From Bacillota bacterium (GTDB lineage Bacteria; Bacillota; Clostridia; Christensenellales; SZUA-584), in assembly GCA_023436115.1 (NCBI GenBank), contig JAEZKQ010000030.1, positions 190,145-254,144 of the forward strand: DNA of 64,000 bases. The letters are read 5' to 3'. Positions 43,198 through 50,750 of this stretch are shown here, one piece after another (within the stretch, counting starts at the first letter, position 1; each line of letters opens with the position of its first letter). Made by a program: the position numbers and the translations under genes. The notes beneath the pieces were generated by a model. The model made no database searches. It was given only the letters and a program-made list of their open reading frames with translations, and was not told the DNA's origin.

Positions 43198-44632
43198 TGT
43201 CCTTCACCTTGCGCTTAGTCCGAATAACCAGGAACGCTGCCAATCCTCCAATAGCAACAGCACCGATTACGATAGATACCCACCATTGCCCGGCCTTTTC
43301 CGGTTCTTCTGCCGGCTCCGTGGAAGCCGCCACGATCACCGGCGGATTGATGGTCGTGGAGAATTCGACATCCTTGGTGTATTGCTGTCCGGCTTCGTCC
43401 TCGTAAATGAGCGTGATAACGCCGTTCGTATACCCGTATTTATCCTCACCTTCATATCCTTCTGTCATATTCTTGGTTCCGATGAACACGTCCATCTCTC
43501 CCGGCATGGCGGTTCCGGGTTCCATGTTGCCGATAAACGCCGTACCCGAAGGGATCAGGCCGGGCGCAGAAAGCTCACAGCGGACGTTATATACCTTGCT
43601 ACGCCCCATGTTCATCACTTGGAATGTAAGGGGCAGCGTGTCTCCGGCATTGACCTCGGGCGCGATCTGCGGTATTTCCATCTCCACGCGCAGCGGCTGG
43701 CTGACCTGTACGGCGACGGTTCCGGTTGAAGTCAGCGGCGTGGCGTCGGTATTGTCATATCCGATGGCCAGCGTGATGTTGTACCGCTGTGCGGGCGTTT
43801 CGAGGTCGGTCTTGTATTTCAGTTCGATTTCCGTCGTTTTGCCCTTGCCGAGCTTGCCTATATAAAAGGTGTCGCTGTCGTTTTGCAGCGAGAAATTCGG
43901 AGATTCGCAGGATGCCGTCACGACCATGTTCTGCACGGATTTCGTTTCGCTGGTATTTTTCAATGTGATAGACACCGTGAATTCCTCGCCAGCTATGGCA
44001 GGCGAAGGGTTAACGCTGTATCCGCTGATGATGATCTTAGGCTGTGACGTAGGCTTTTCCGGCTCCGGTGTAGGCGTTGTGGCGTTCGGGTCTTTGCCGT
44101 CCGTGATGGTCACATAACAGGTGAAGCTCTTTTGTACGGAGCTGCCGTCCGGGGTCTGCGCCTGCACGTCGATGGTCACGGGGTAAACGCCGTTGACTCT
44201 ACCCGAAGCAAGTGAAAGATCAAAGCGTACTAAGTACGAAGGAACCGTACCGCCCCCGGCCACGGCATTATCCTGTAAGTACACAGTCTTCTGATAATTC
44301 CTGTAAACAAATGGGGATGATGCCGTATCTCCAAGGTTAGGTGTAACCGTAATAGCGTTGTCCTTTATTTCGCCGTCTGCAATCAGAGGGAGCACCACCG
44401 TTGCAATCCCGTCTTTCACGTCCGGGGTATATCCATCCTTATAAGCCTTATCCATGCCGTCATAGGCATGCGTGTTATCAATATCAAGGTTTACCGCCGC
44501 AACAAGCTCCGTAGGTGATTCGGTAGGTTCCACAGTAGGGGTTGGCGTCGGCTCGCCTTCAGCCAGCGCAGCCGCAGGCCATATCAATACCAGCATGAGT
44601 ATCACAGCAAGTAAAACGCATAATCTTTTCAT
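43184..44632 (-). CDS. COG1361/NEW3-like extracellular protein with C-terminal anchor
   Basis: 482 residues. Signal peptide (LLAVILMLVLIWPAAALAEG), a Pro/Thr-rich linker (PTPTPTVEPTESPTE), an N-terminal beta domain, then two or three CARDB/NEW3-like immunoglobulin-type repeats (IIISGYSVNPSPAIAGEEFT; TLPLTFQVMNMGRSKVYNVR) and a C-terminal membrane helix (WWVSIVIGAVAIGGLAAFLV) with a basic tail. Such proteins pair with MacB-like ATPases and FtsX permeases and probably act as an extracytoplasmic adaptor. It overlaps the ATPase stop by 4 bases. Confidence 0.78.
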   Translation of the reverse strand: MKRLCVLLAVILMLVLIWPAAALAEGEPTPTPTVEPTESPTELVAAVNLDIDNTHAYDGMDKAYKDGYTPDVKDGIATVVLPLIADGEIKDNAITVTPNLGDTASSPFVYRNYQKTVYLQDNAVAGGGTVPSYLVRFDLSLASGRVNGVYPVTIDVQAQTPDGSSVQKSFTCYVTITDGKDPNATTPTPEPEKPTSQPKIIISGYSVNPSPAIAGEEFTVSITLKNTSETKSVQNMVVTASCESPNFSLQNDSDTFYIGKLGKGKTTEIELKYKTDLETPAQRYNITLAIGYDNTDATPLTSTGTVAVQVSQPLRVEMEIPQIAPEVNAGDTLPLTFQVMNMGRSKVYNVRCELSAPGLIPSGTAFIGNMEPGTAMPGEMDVFIGTKNMTEGYEGEDKYGYTNGVITLIYEDEAGQQYTKDVEFSTTINPPVIVAASTEPAEEPEKAGQWWVSIVIGAVAIGGLAAFLVIRTKRKVKDNEDI

Positions 44633-45306
44633 TGCACTGTTTCCTCCTGTATCTTTCCGCGCTCAAGGTTCATCGTTCTGTCAGCGCATATCAGCCCGTT
44701 TTTTTCTCCTGAAAATTCAAGTATGACACACTCCCCGAACTGTGACAGCGCGTACAGTATGCCTTTGATCTGTTCTACATCCCTTTCGGGCAGGCCGGCC
44801 GCAGCATCGTCCAGCAGCAGAATCTGCGGCTGCGCGATGAGCGCCCGCGCAATGGACGCCAGCTTTGCTTCCAGTATCGAAAGCTGCGTCGGACGCGCAT
44901 TTACGGTATGCGCAAGCCCAAGGGTTTTTAGCTGTTCTTGCGCCGTTTTCTCTCTTTGCGCGAGCGGTATGCCCCGAATCATAAGCGGCAGTGCCACATT
45001 TTCCAGCACCGTCAGGCTTTCCATAAACGCGGGATGCCTTGCGATCAGCCCTATATGTCGGCTTCGGAAAACCGCCGCCGTGTCCGCATCCATATCATGC
45101 ACGGCCTTGTCCAGTACAAACACCTTGCCGCTGTTCGGGCGCTCCATGCCCGCAATCAACCGTGTCAGCGTGGTTTTGCCGCTGCCGGACGCGCCACAAA
45201 TGGTCACGCGCTCTTTTTCCTGAATGGCAAGGCTGACGCCGTTGATTGCCCGCCGGTTGCCGGTAAGCATTTTGATGACGTTTTCAAGCCTGATGATTTC
45301 GCTCAT
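44629..45306 (-). CDS. Degenerate MacB/LolD-type ABC ATPase
   Basis: 225 residues. Walker A GASGSGKTTL is intact, but the signature usually reading LSGGQ is LSILEAKLASIARAL, and the Walker B glutamate is Asp (ILLLDDAAAGLPERD). The H-loop region VILEFSGEKNGL lacks a clear His. Hydrolysis may be weak or allosteric. It pairs with the FtsX permease and the COG1361-like protein downstream. ATG 45306 overlaps the stop of the preceding ATPase (ATGA) with GGTGAGG ahead; a longer frame to 45357 lies inside that gene. Confidence 0.78.
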   Translation of the reverse strand: MSEIIRLENVIKMLTGNRRAINGVSLAIQEKERVTICGASGSGKTTLTRLIAGMERPNSGKVFVLDKAVHDMDADTAAVFRSRHIGLIARHPAFMESLTVLENVALPLMIRGIPLAQREKTAQEQLKTLGLAHTVNARPTQLSILEAKLASIARALIAQPQILLLDDAAAGLPERDVEQIKGILYALSQFGECVILEFSGEKNGLICADRTMNLERGKIQEETVQ

Positions 45307-45947
45307 ATCCTCACCACCGTCAATATCCCTGCGTCCATTTCGCAGACCGTATCGCAAAGCTCATCGATGTCCGCCTGGTTATGGCTGGCGAGGATAATCG
45401 TCTTGCCTTGTTCCCGCAGCCCTTTGATCAGACCGCGCATATGCTTCACTCCGCTTTTATCGAGACCGTTGAGCGGCTCGTCCAATATCAATATGGAGGG
45501 GTTCTCCATGATGGCTTGCGCGATTCCAAGCCTTTGGCGCATACCGAGCGAGTATTTACCCACCGGCTTTTTCATGTCGGGGTCAAGTCCCACGCGCCGT
45601 ATGGTTTGCCTGATGATATCGTCGCTAATTTTCTTTTGAAGCGAGGCAAGTATCTGGAGGTTCTTCATTCCCGAAGCGTTCGGCAGAAAGCCCGGCGTTT
45701 CAATGATGATGCCGATATCTTCGGGGAAATCGCAATCCTTCCCGACCTGTTTATAACGGACAAGTATTTTTCCTTTCGTCGGAATAAGAAACCCGCAGAT
45801 GCACTTCATGAGTACAGTCTTGCCACTGCCGTTATTGCCCACGATGCCATGTATTTTGCCTTCTTCAAAGTCGTGAGAAACGCCGGTCAGCACCGTATCT
45901 TCACCGAAGCGTTTATATACGTCCTGCACGCTGATGGCTACATCCAT
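45303..45947 (-). CDS. ABC transporter ATP-binding protein (LanF/BcrA-like)
   Basis: 214 residues, all motifs intact: Walker A GNNGSGKTVL, Q-loop region IIIETPGFLPNASG, signature YSLGMRQRLGIAQAI, Walker B ILILDEPLNGLD, H-loop LASHNQADIDEL. It belongs to the group associated with bacitracin/lantibiotic immunity exporters. It is directly followed by the degenerate ATPase and preceded by two permeases, so it probably energises the ABC-2-like permease pair. Confidence 0.87.
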   Translation of the reverse strand: MDVAISVQDVYKRFGEDTVLTGVSHDFEEGKIHGIVGNNGSGKTVLMKCICGFLIPTKGKILVRYKQVGKDCDFPEDIGIIIETPGFLPNASGMKNLQILASLQKKISDDIIRQTIRRVGLDPDMKKPVGKYSLGMRQRLGIAQAIMENPSILILDEPLNGLDKSGVKHMRGLIKGLREQGKTIILASHNQADIDELCDTVCEMDAGILTVVRI

Positions 45948-46847
45948 TTATACATTCTCCGTTCCTGTAAAGTTAAAGTTGTACCGGCGCACCGCCAGCA
46001 ATGTCAGGAAAAAACACAACGCGATCAGCACGCCGAATATCGCATAGGTCATCCACAATCGCGGCAGCAGGTCATACCCGAAATTGTGCATATGGTAAGT
46101 CGCATGGTTCAGTGGCGACAGCCAGCCAACTGCGACGTTTGCTTTGTAGACAAGCTCATCGGGGAGCTGGAATATGGTTTTCAGCGTTTGGGGATTTAAC
46201 AGGAACCCATATAAGCTGAATGCGAATACGCTGATCACGCCCGCAAGCTGCCCCTTATAGATATTGAAGGCGAGCATAATGAACGCCATAAGCAGCGTGT
46301 AGAGCAGCATGAGCAGGAAGATCGTTCCCATGCACGCATATGGCGTGCTCATCTCCAATGTCTTCACCAGTGCCGGCAGCGCTACCGCCTTGCCCGCGCC
46401 GGAGTAACCGAGTATCGCCGCCGTTTCAGACCACATATTGCCCACAAAGGATTGCGTCATACAGACGAGCGAAGTTGACGCAAGGATGAACACAAGGTAG
46501 AGGCTTGTCGCGCCGATGATGTATATGGCCTGTCCCGTCACCCAGGTCTTGCGGTCAATGCGCGAAAGGTAATACGGCGTACCAGCCGAGAGAAACGGCA
46601 TGTCCGCGAACAGCAGCAACAGCAGCAGCGACGAAAGCAGGATGGAGTTGGAATCCCCGAACGTCCAGACGAACGCTTCCACGATCTGCATGGTGGTTTC
46701 ATATTCCCGCGCGAACTTGACCGCTTTGTCCGAAAGCAGAAAGCACAGGATGAACGCCAGTGCGAACGTAATGAATACGCGGGGATTTTTATTCCATTGG
46801 CGGAAATTATACGCCGCCACGGAAAGGGCTTGTTTGATCATTTTCAT
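45948..46847 (-). CDS. ABC-2-like permease
   Basis: 299 residues with about six membrane segments (VFITFALAFILCFLLSD; ILLSSLLLLLLFADMPFLSA; AIYIIGATSLYLVFILASTS; FLLMLLYTLLMAFIMLAFNI). The extracellular PYYLSRIDRKTWVTGQ loop is typical of MutE/EpiE or BcrB-like subunits. ATG 46847 overlaps the stop of the preceding permease (ATGA). The longer frame to 46970 lies within that gene and has no ribosome site. Confidence 0.78.
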   Translation of the reverse strand: MKMIKQALSVAAYNFRQWNKNPRVFITFALAFILCFLLSDKAVKFAREYETTMQIVEAFVWTFGDSNSILLSSLLLLLLFADMPFLSAGTPYYLSRIDRKTWVTGQAIYIIGATSLYLVFILASTSLVCMTQSFVGNMWSETAAILGYSGAGKAVALPALVKTLEMSTPYACMGTIFLLMLLYTLLMAFIMLAFNIYKGQLAGVISVFAFSLYGFLLNPQTLKTIFQLPDELVYKANVAVGWLSPLNHATYHMHNFGYDLLPRLWMTYAIFGVLIALCFFLTLLAVRRYNFNFTGTENV

Positions 46848-47608
46848 ATCTGCCGAATTCTCCTTCCAGCGGCAAAACCAAACGCGAGCGAGACGATAAA
46901 CGACAGCTCCAGCAGAAGCAGGATCACTCCGAAAATGCCCATCACCCAAAAATCCGAAGGATTGAGCCATTCTTTTGGATACAGTACATACAGGGCGTCA
47001 AAGTACCGCTCGTTTAAGATGATGAGCACGTAGTACAGAATAAATGGCGATGCATACGCCATATACTTGCTGTTGGTCAGCGTAGCGAAGGTCATGCCGA
47101 GTACCGACCAGAACGCGCCGGAACAAAAGAACAGCAGCGAGCGAGTCAAAAGTTCTGCGAAATACGGCTGCGCCATTTCACCCTCCGCGAGCGCGGCTTC
47201 CATCGGTGTAAACGCCAATGCCGATATGCCATAGGCGAGCAGTATCCCGACTACCAGCGTCAGCCCGCCCGATAGGGCGCAGGCGGCGAGCTTGCCGAAA
47301 ATGTAATCTTTAACCGTGGTGCGGTGCAGATACTGCTTGATAAAGCCGCTTTTGATGTCGTCTACAAAGGAAGCGGTATAAGGCAGGGCGCAGAGAATAG
47401 GCAGTGCCAGCGTCATGCCTTCTGCGGACAGCGCCGAGAGAACCAGCGTCGCGTGGAAACCGTTCGCTTGCAGTGCGTCCGCGCGGAACGCCCCAATGAT
47501 GCTTTCCGTGGAGGAAAGGAAAACGACCAGCACAATACCGATCACGCCGATGAAAAAGCCACGGCTGAGAATGGCTTGCTTGATATTTGAAGCGATTGTG
47601 CTTTTCAT
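46844..47608 (-). CDS. ABC-2-like permease, first gene of the ABC operon
   Basis: 254 residues, six helices (FFIGVIGIVLVVFLSSTES; LSGGLTLVVGILLAYGISAL; SPFILYYVLIILNERYF; VMGIFGVILLLLELSFIVSL). The N-terminal segment SNIKQAILSRGFFIG and the loop SGFIKQYLHRTTVKDYIFGK resemble lantibiotic-immunity permeases. It opens the operon of six genes, each overlapping or abutting the next. AGGAGG is 8 bases ahead of the ATG. The promoter at 47632-47685 carries response-regulator boxes. Confidence 0.78.
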   Translation of the reverse strand: MKSTIASNIKQAILSRGFFIGVIGIVLVVFLSSTESIIGAFRADALQANGFHATLVLSALSAEGMTLALPILCALPYTASFVDDIKSGFIKQYLHRTTVKDYIFGKLAACALSGGLTLVVGILLAYGISALAFTPMEAALAEGEMAQPYFAELLTRSLLFFCSGAFWSVLGMTFATLTNSKYMAYASPFILYYVLIILNERYFDALYVLYPKEWLNPSDFWVMGIFGVILLLLELSFIVSLAFGFAAGRRIRQI

Positions 47609-47631
47609 ACGCCGTTCCTCCTGTTACACAT

Positions 47632-47685
47632 ATCGTAGTCTGTGACTGCACAACAAGTATTCATCAAAATGTAAGCAACTTGTAA
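47632..47685 (-). promoter_or_regulatory. Response-regulator controlled promoter of the ABC operon
   Basis: On the minus strand: TTACA-AGTTGC-TTACA (11-base period, 47685-47670), 4 bases, GATGAATAC (47665-47657), 19 bases, then TACGAT as -10 (47637-47632). The direct repeat with one-turn spacing is typical for OmpR/PhoB regulators. The same layout recurs at 61569 and 63880. Confidence 0.72.
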
Positions 47686-47705
47686 TTTGGGCTGCTTTTT
47701 GGGGC

Positions 47706-47753
47706 AAAAGAAAAGCAGGCAAGGACATTTTCCATACGCTCTCATGCCTGCTT
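47706..47753 (-). terminator. Terminator of the BlaI/BlaR1 operon
   Basis: AAGCAGGCA and TGCCTGCTT form a perfect 9-bp stem, followed by TTCTTTTG, 13 bases after the BlaR1 stop. Related to those at 50690 and 54560. Confidence 0.82.
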
Positions 47754-47765
47754 GTTATGACAAAA

Positions 47766-50180
47766 TCAATAACCTAATCCCCGGTCGATGACGCTGCCAT
47801 CAATGGCATTAAGCGTCAGGAGCGATATTTTTGTACTATCAGAGGAGCCATAGTCACCTAAAAAATCCCATACCGGCAGGTAGTAATATTCACTGGTTGA
47901 GTCCTTCTTGGCAACCCGCATCATTCCAAGAGTCACGCGGTTGATGCTAACCTCTAATAAATCCCTATATCCTCGCCCTATAAGGTCTTCTTCAGTAAAT
48001 AAACGCGGTAATTGTGCAGACGCAATACCCTTTATCTCATCATATGATAACAATGCGACATTACTGTTAATGGTTTCTCCGATTTCAGGCGGGTTTTCCC
48101 ACTTAAAACCGATAATGCCGGTATCGTCTATCATAAACTCGATTTCTTCCGGGTTCCACGGTTCACGGTATTCTGCACCATCCACACCAAACGCCATAGT
48201 TCCGGTGTGTTCGGTTATCGTATGGCAGGGTATACCGCCAATCATTCGCTCAAGCGTGATCATATAACAATCTTTTTCCGCGCCGGCAGTTCCCCAATGG
48301 ACAGATAATACCGAAACATCCTCCATACCCAGGCTTCTCATAAAATCAATTGCTGTTTGCTGCGCCTCCACGACGGTTATGTCCAAAGTTAATGACTTTT
48401 CCGCTTGTAGTTCGCCAGTATCGGAATAAACATTGCCATGCCAGTTACGATATTCAATCAAACTGATATTAGACTCTGAATTGCTGTAAGCATTAAAAGT
48501 CGCGGGGATATCCTGCCCGTCCTGTGCGTAGAACCCTAATGCGCCGGTTTCTTCACTCCGAGTCAACTTGATCTCGTTGATCTTCTCCGCCGTATCCGGC
48601 GTATCGTTATACTCTTGTTCAACTTTTTCCAACTTCTCCTCATAGAATTCGATAGTGCCTTCAACATCATCCGCTTTTTCACCTGCGCCCGATCCCATAT
48701 GTAATTCTGAGTATGTTCCGTCTCTTTTTAAGCTTTCTATATCCGCTCTTAATGAAATAATGTATCTTTCGAGCTCGCTTTTATCCACAGTATATTGATA
48801 AAGCTGTTGATTTCCATATAGTGCTTCCACAGCCTTAACGATTTCTTCATCGTTGAAATAGTGCGGTTTAACGGACACTACGGAAGCATTTGTAACATTC
48901 GGCACTTCAACAGGCGCGTCAACCAATATTTTGACTTCTTTATCTGCGCTCTGAAGTTCCTCAGTCCAACGCTCATCATACTCAATGGTCGTTCCGGGCA
49001 GTGCTTCAGTATGAATGGCTGATTCTAACGTATCATCGTTTTTACCTATGACGGCTTCACTTTCCGGCGTGGGCTGGCAGGCCGTCGTGAAGCAGACCAC
49101 CAGCATCATCATGGCTAGTGCAAGCGAGACTACCACTGTCGACCTGGATTTCTTTTGGGGAGCCACCATCTTGAGGATTCGCTCTTTCAGATTCGATTTG
49201 CTTTCGCATAGGGATGTTACAAGCGCAGGTATGCTACGCTGCTTCATAAAGCGCGTGGCCATCAGCAGCGATTCGCAGTATTTAGCCTCTTGTCCTGTTT
49301 TCATCAGAGAAAGCACCCGCTGGTCACAGGCAAATTCCATATCCTTTCTGATCATTCTGAGGCTTAACCACACAAGGGGATTGAACCAGTGCAGCGCCTT
49401 CGCCAGCACGTACACATAGCTTTTCAGAATGTCGTTGCGTTTAATATGGCACACCTCGTGCAGCAGGATGGCCTCCAGATGCTCCCGGCCGAGTTCCTCT
49501 GTCATGCGTGCGGGCAGCAAAATGTGGGGATGCCACACACCAAAGGCCAGCGGCATCTGGATGGTGGAGCAGGCCGAAACACGGATGTTCCGCCGCAAGC
49601 GATTGACTCTCCTGTGCGCAGCAACAATACCGAGTATTTCGGCATCATCCAATGGCTGGCTGCTCCTTCGTATGCGAAGGCCGAAGGTGATGCTTTCCTT
49701 AAGGACGGACGCCAATACGATGGTGCCGCCGATCAACCAGGCGATGGTGGCGACCAGCCATAGATCAAGGGATTTAACAAATGCCAACGCCTGCTCATAA
49801 AAGGCAACCGTCTGCGGCTCGCCGGCAGCGGAATGATTATGGCTGGAGTCTGCCGAAGATGATGCAGCCTTACTGTCAGTCAGCGTATGATTAGCCGTAT
49901 TATTCTCATAGAAACTGGTGGCGTCGTTTTGAGACACAGGTTGCTCGGCTGTTTGCCGCATTTCCACCGAGGCAGGGAACAGCGCGTCTATATGTGCCGG
50001 GCTTTCCAGCATCCCCGGCAGGCACAGGCGGGCAATCACCAGCAGCCAGAGAAAAGAGACAACCTTGATGTTGATCCGATCCTTTGCGATTTTTCTGATC
50101 AGCAGCACGACGACGATCATGGCCGAAGCAAAGAGGGATACCTCCAAAATGCCCTGGAAAAAGGTTATCAAGCCGTTCAT
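47766..50180 (-). CDS. BlaR1-like M56 metallopeptidase fused to DUF6034-like sensor domain
   Basis: 804 residues. Residues 1-365 are a BlaR1/MecR1-type M56 peptidase: helices near 12-28, 42-58, 140-160 and 347-365, and the zinc motif HEVCH at 241-245 with the ligand region DMEFACDQRVL. The fourth helix runs straight into a lipobox-like sequence FTTAC (Cys368) QPTPE. From there to the C-terminus (LNAIDGSVIDRGLGY) the protein matches the lipoproteins of this cluster, in place of the penicillin-binding domain of BlaR1. Expected role: sense an external signal and inactivate the BlaI repressor by intracellular proteolysis. Follows blaI by 2 bases. The name DUF6034 is my recollection of the family. 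Confidence 0.85.
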   Translation of the reverse strand: MNGLITFFQGILEVSLFASAMIVVVLLIRKIAKDRINIKVVSFLWLLVIARLCLPGMLESPAHIDALFPASVEMRQTAEQPVSQNDATSFYENNTANHTLTDSKAASSSADSSHNHSAAGEPQTVAFYEQALAFVKSLDLWLVATIAWLIGGTIVLASVLKESITFGLRIRRSSQPLDDAEILGIVAAHRRVNRLRRNIRVSACSTIQMPLAFGVWHPHILLPARMTEELGREHLEAILLHEVCHIKRNDILKSYVYVLAKALHWFNPLVWLSLRMIRKDMEFACDQRVLSLMKTGQEAKYCESLLMATRFMKQRSIPALVTSLCESKSNLKERILKMVAPQKKSRSTVVVSLALAMMMLVVCFTTACQPTPESEAVIGKNDDTLESAIHTEALPGTTIEYDERWTEELQSADKEVKILVDAPVEVPNVTNASVVSVKPHYFNDEEIVKAVEALYGNQQLYQYTVDKSELERYIISLRADIESLKRDGTYSELHMGSGAGEKADDVEGTIEFYEEKLEKVEQEYNDTPDTAEKINEIKLTRSEETGALGFYAQDGQDIPATFNAYSNSESNISLIEYRNWHGNVYSDTGELQAEKSLTLDITVVEAQQTAIDFMRSLGMEDVSVLSVHWGTAGAEKDCYMITLERMIGGIPCHTITEHTGTMAFGVDGAEYREPWNPEEIEFMIDDTGIIGFKWENPPEIGETINSNVALLSYDEIKGIASAQLPRLFTEEDLIGRGYRDLLEVSINRVTLGMMRVAKKDSTSEYYYLPVWDFLGDYGSSDSTKISLLTLNAIDGSVIDRGLGY

Positions 50181-50182
50181 GA

Positions 50183-50575
50183 TTATTCCTCCTTCCGCGC
50201 GTGCCGCCTGAGGATCGCTTCGAGCTCACTGAGTTCCTGATCGCTCACGCTTTCATCTTCCAGCAGCCCGGCCACCAATTGCGGCAGGCGACCGCTGTAA
50301 TACCGCTGCAAATGACCTTTGGTCTGGCTGGCGATATAATCCTCTCGGGAGACGGTGGCGCAGTACCAATAGAGCCTTTCGTTATGCTCGTCCCGATCTG
50401 CCGCGGCAACTCCTTTGGCGATCAGCCGCTTGAGAAAGGTGCGCACCGTCTCATTGGCCCAACCCTTGCTCTCTTTGAGTTCATCCGCTATCGCTGAGCT
50501 TTTCGCTTTGCCGTCCCGCCACAGTATTTCCATGACCAGCCATTCGTTATCGGATATCGTTTCATATTGCTTCAT
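50183..50575 (-). CDS. blaI: BlaI/MecI-family repressor
   Basis: 130 residues. Winged-helix with SDNEWLVMEILWRDGKAKSS, then WANETVRTFLKRLIAKGVAA and a C-terminal dimerisation region (EDYIASQTKGHLQRYYSGRL), as in BlaI, MecI and CopY. It represses its own operon and probably other cluster promoters, and is relieved by the BlaR1-like protease. The operon promoter at 50591-50642 contains two copies of a TACAA-N-GCGTA motif. AAAGGAG lies 9 bases ahead of the ATG. Confidence 0.88.
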   Translation of the reverse strand: MKQYETISDNEWLVMEILWRDGKAKSSAIADELKESKGWANETVRTFLKRLIAKGVAAADRDEHNERLYWYCATVSREDYIASQTKGHLQRYYSGRLPQLVAGLLEDESVSDQELSELEAILRRHARKEE

Positions 50576-50590
50576 GCCGTATTCTCCTTT

Positions 50591-50642
50591 GGCTACGCAT
50601 TGTAACTATTATTAGGTTACGCCTTGTAGCCTTATTTGTCAA
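50591..50642 (-). promoter_or_regulatory. blaI promoter with two repressor-site copies
   Basis: TTGACA (50642-50637) and TAACCT (50619-50614) are spaced by 17 bases on the minus strand. GGCTACAAGGCGTAACC overlaps the spacer and -10; GTTACAATGCGTAGCC lies 9 bases further downstream. Both contain TACAA-N-GCGTA, related to the TACA-N-TGTA BlaI operator, and together form a dyad GGCTAC...GTAGCC. Confidence 0.72.
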
Positions 50643-50689
50643 GAGGATTTTAATAAATTCGTAATATTTACATATTGGAGCGACGGCAA

Positions 50690-50732
50690 ATTAAAAAGCA
50701 GGCATGGGCATTTCATGCGGCCACGCCTGCTT
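50690..50732 (-). terminator. Terminator after lipoprotein 1
   Basis: AAGCAGGC and GCCTGCTT pair (with a further ATG/CAT inside), followed by TTTAATTTG on the minus strand, 19 bases after the stop. Confidence 0.82.
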
Positions 50733-50750
50733 ATCTATCTGCTTATTTGT

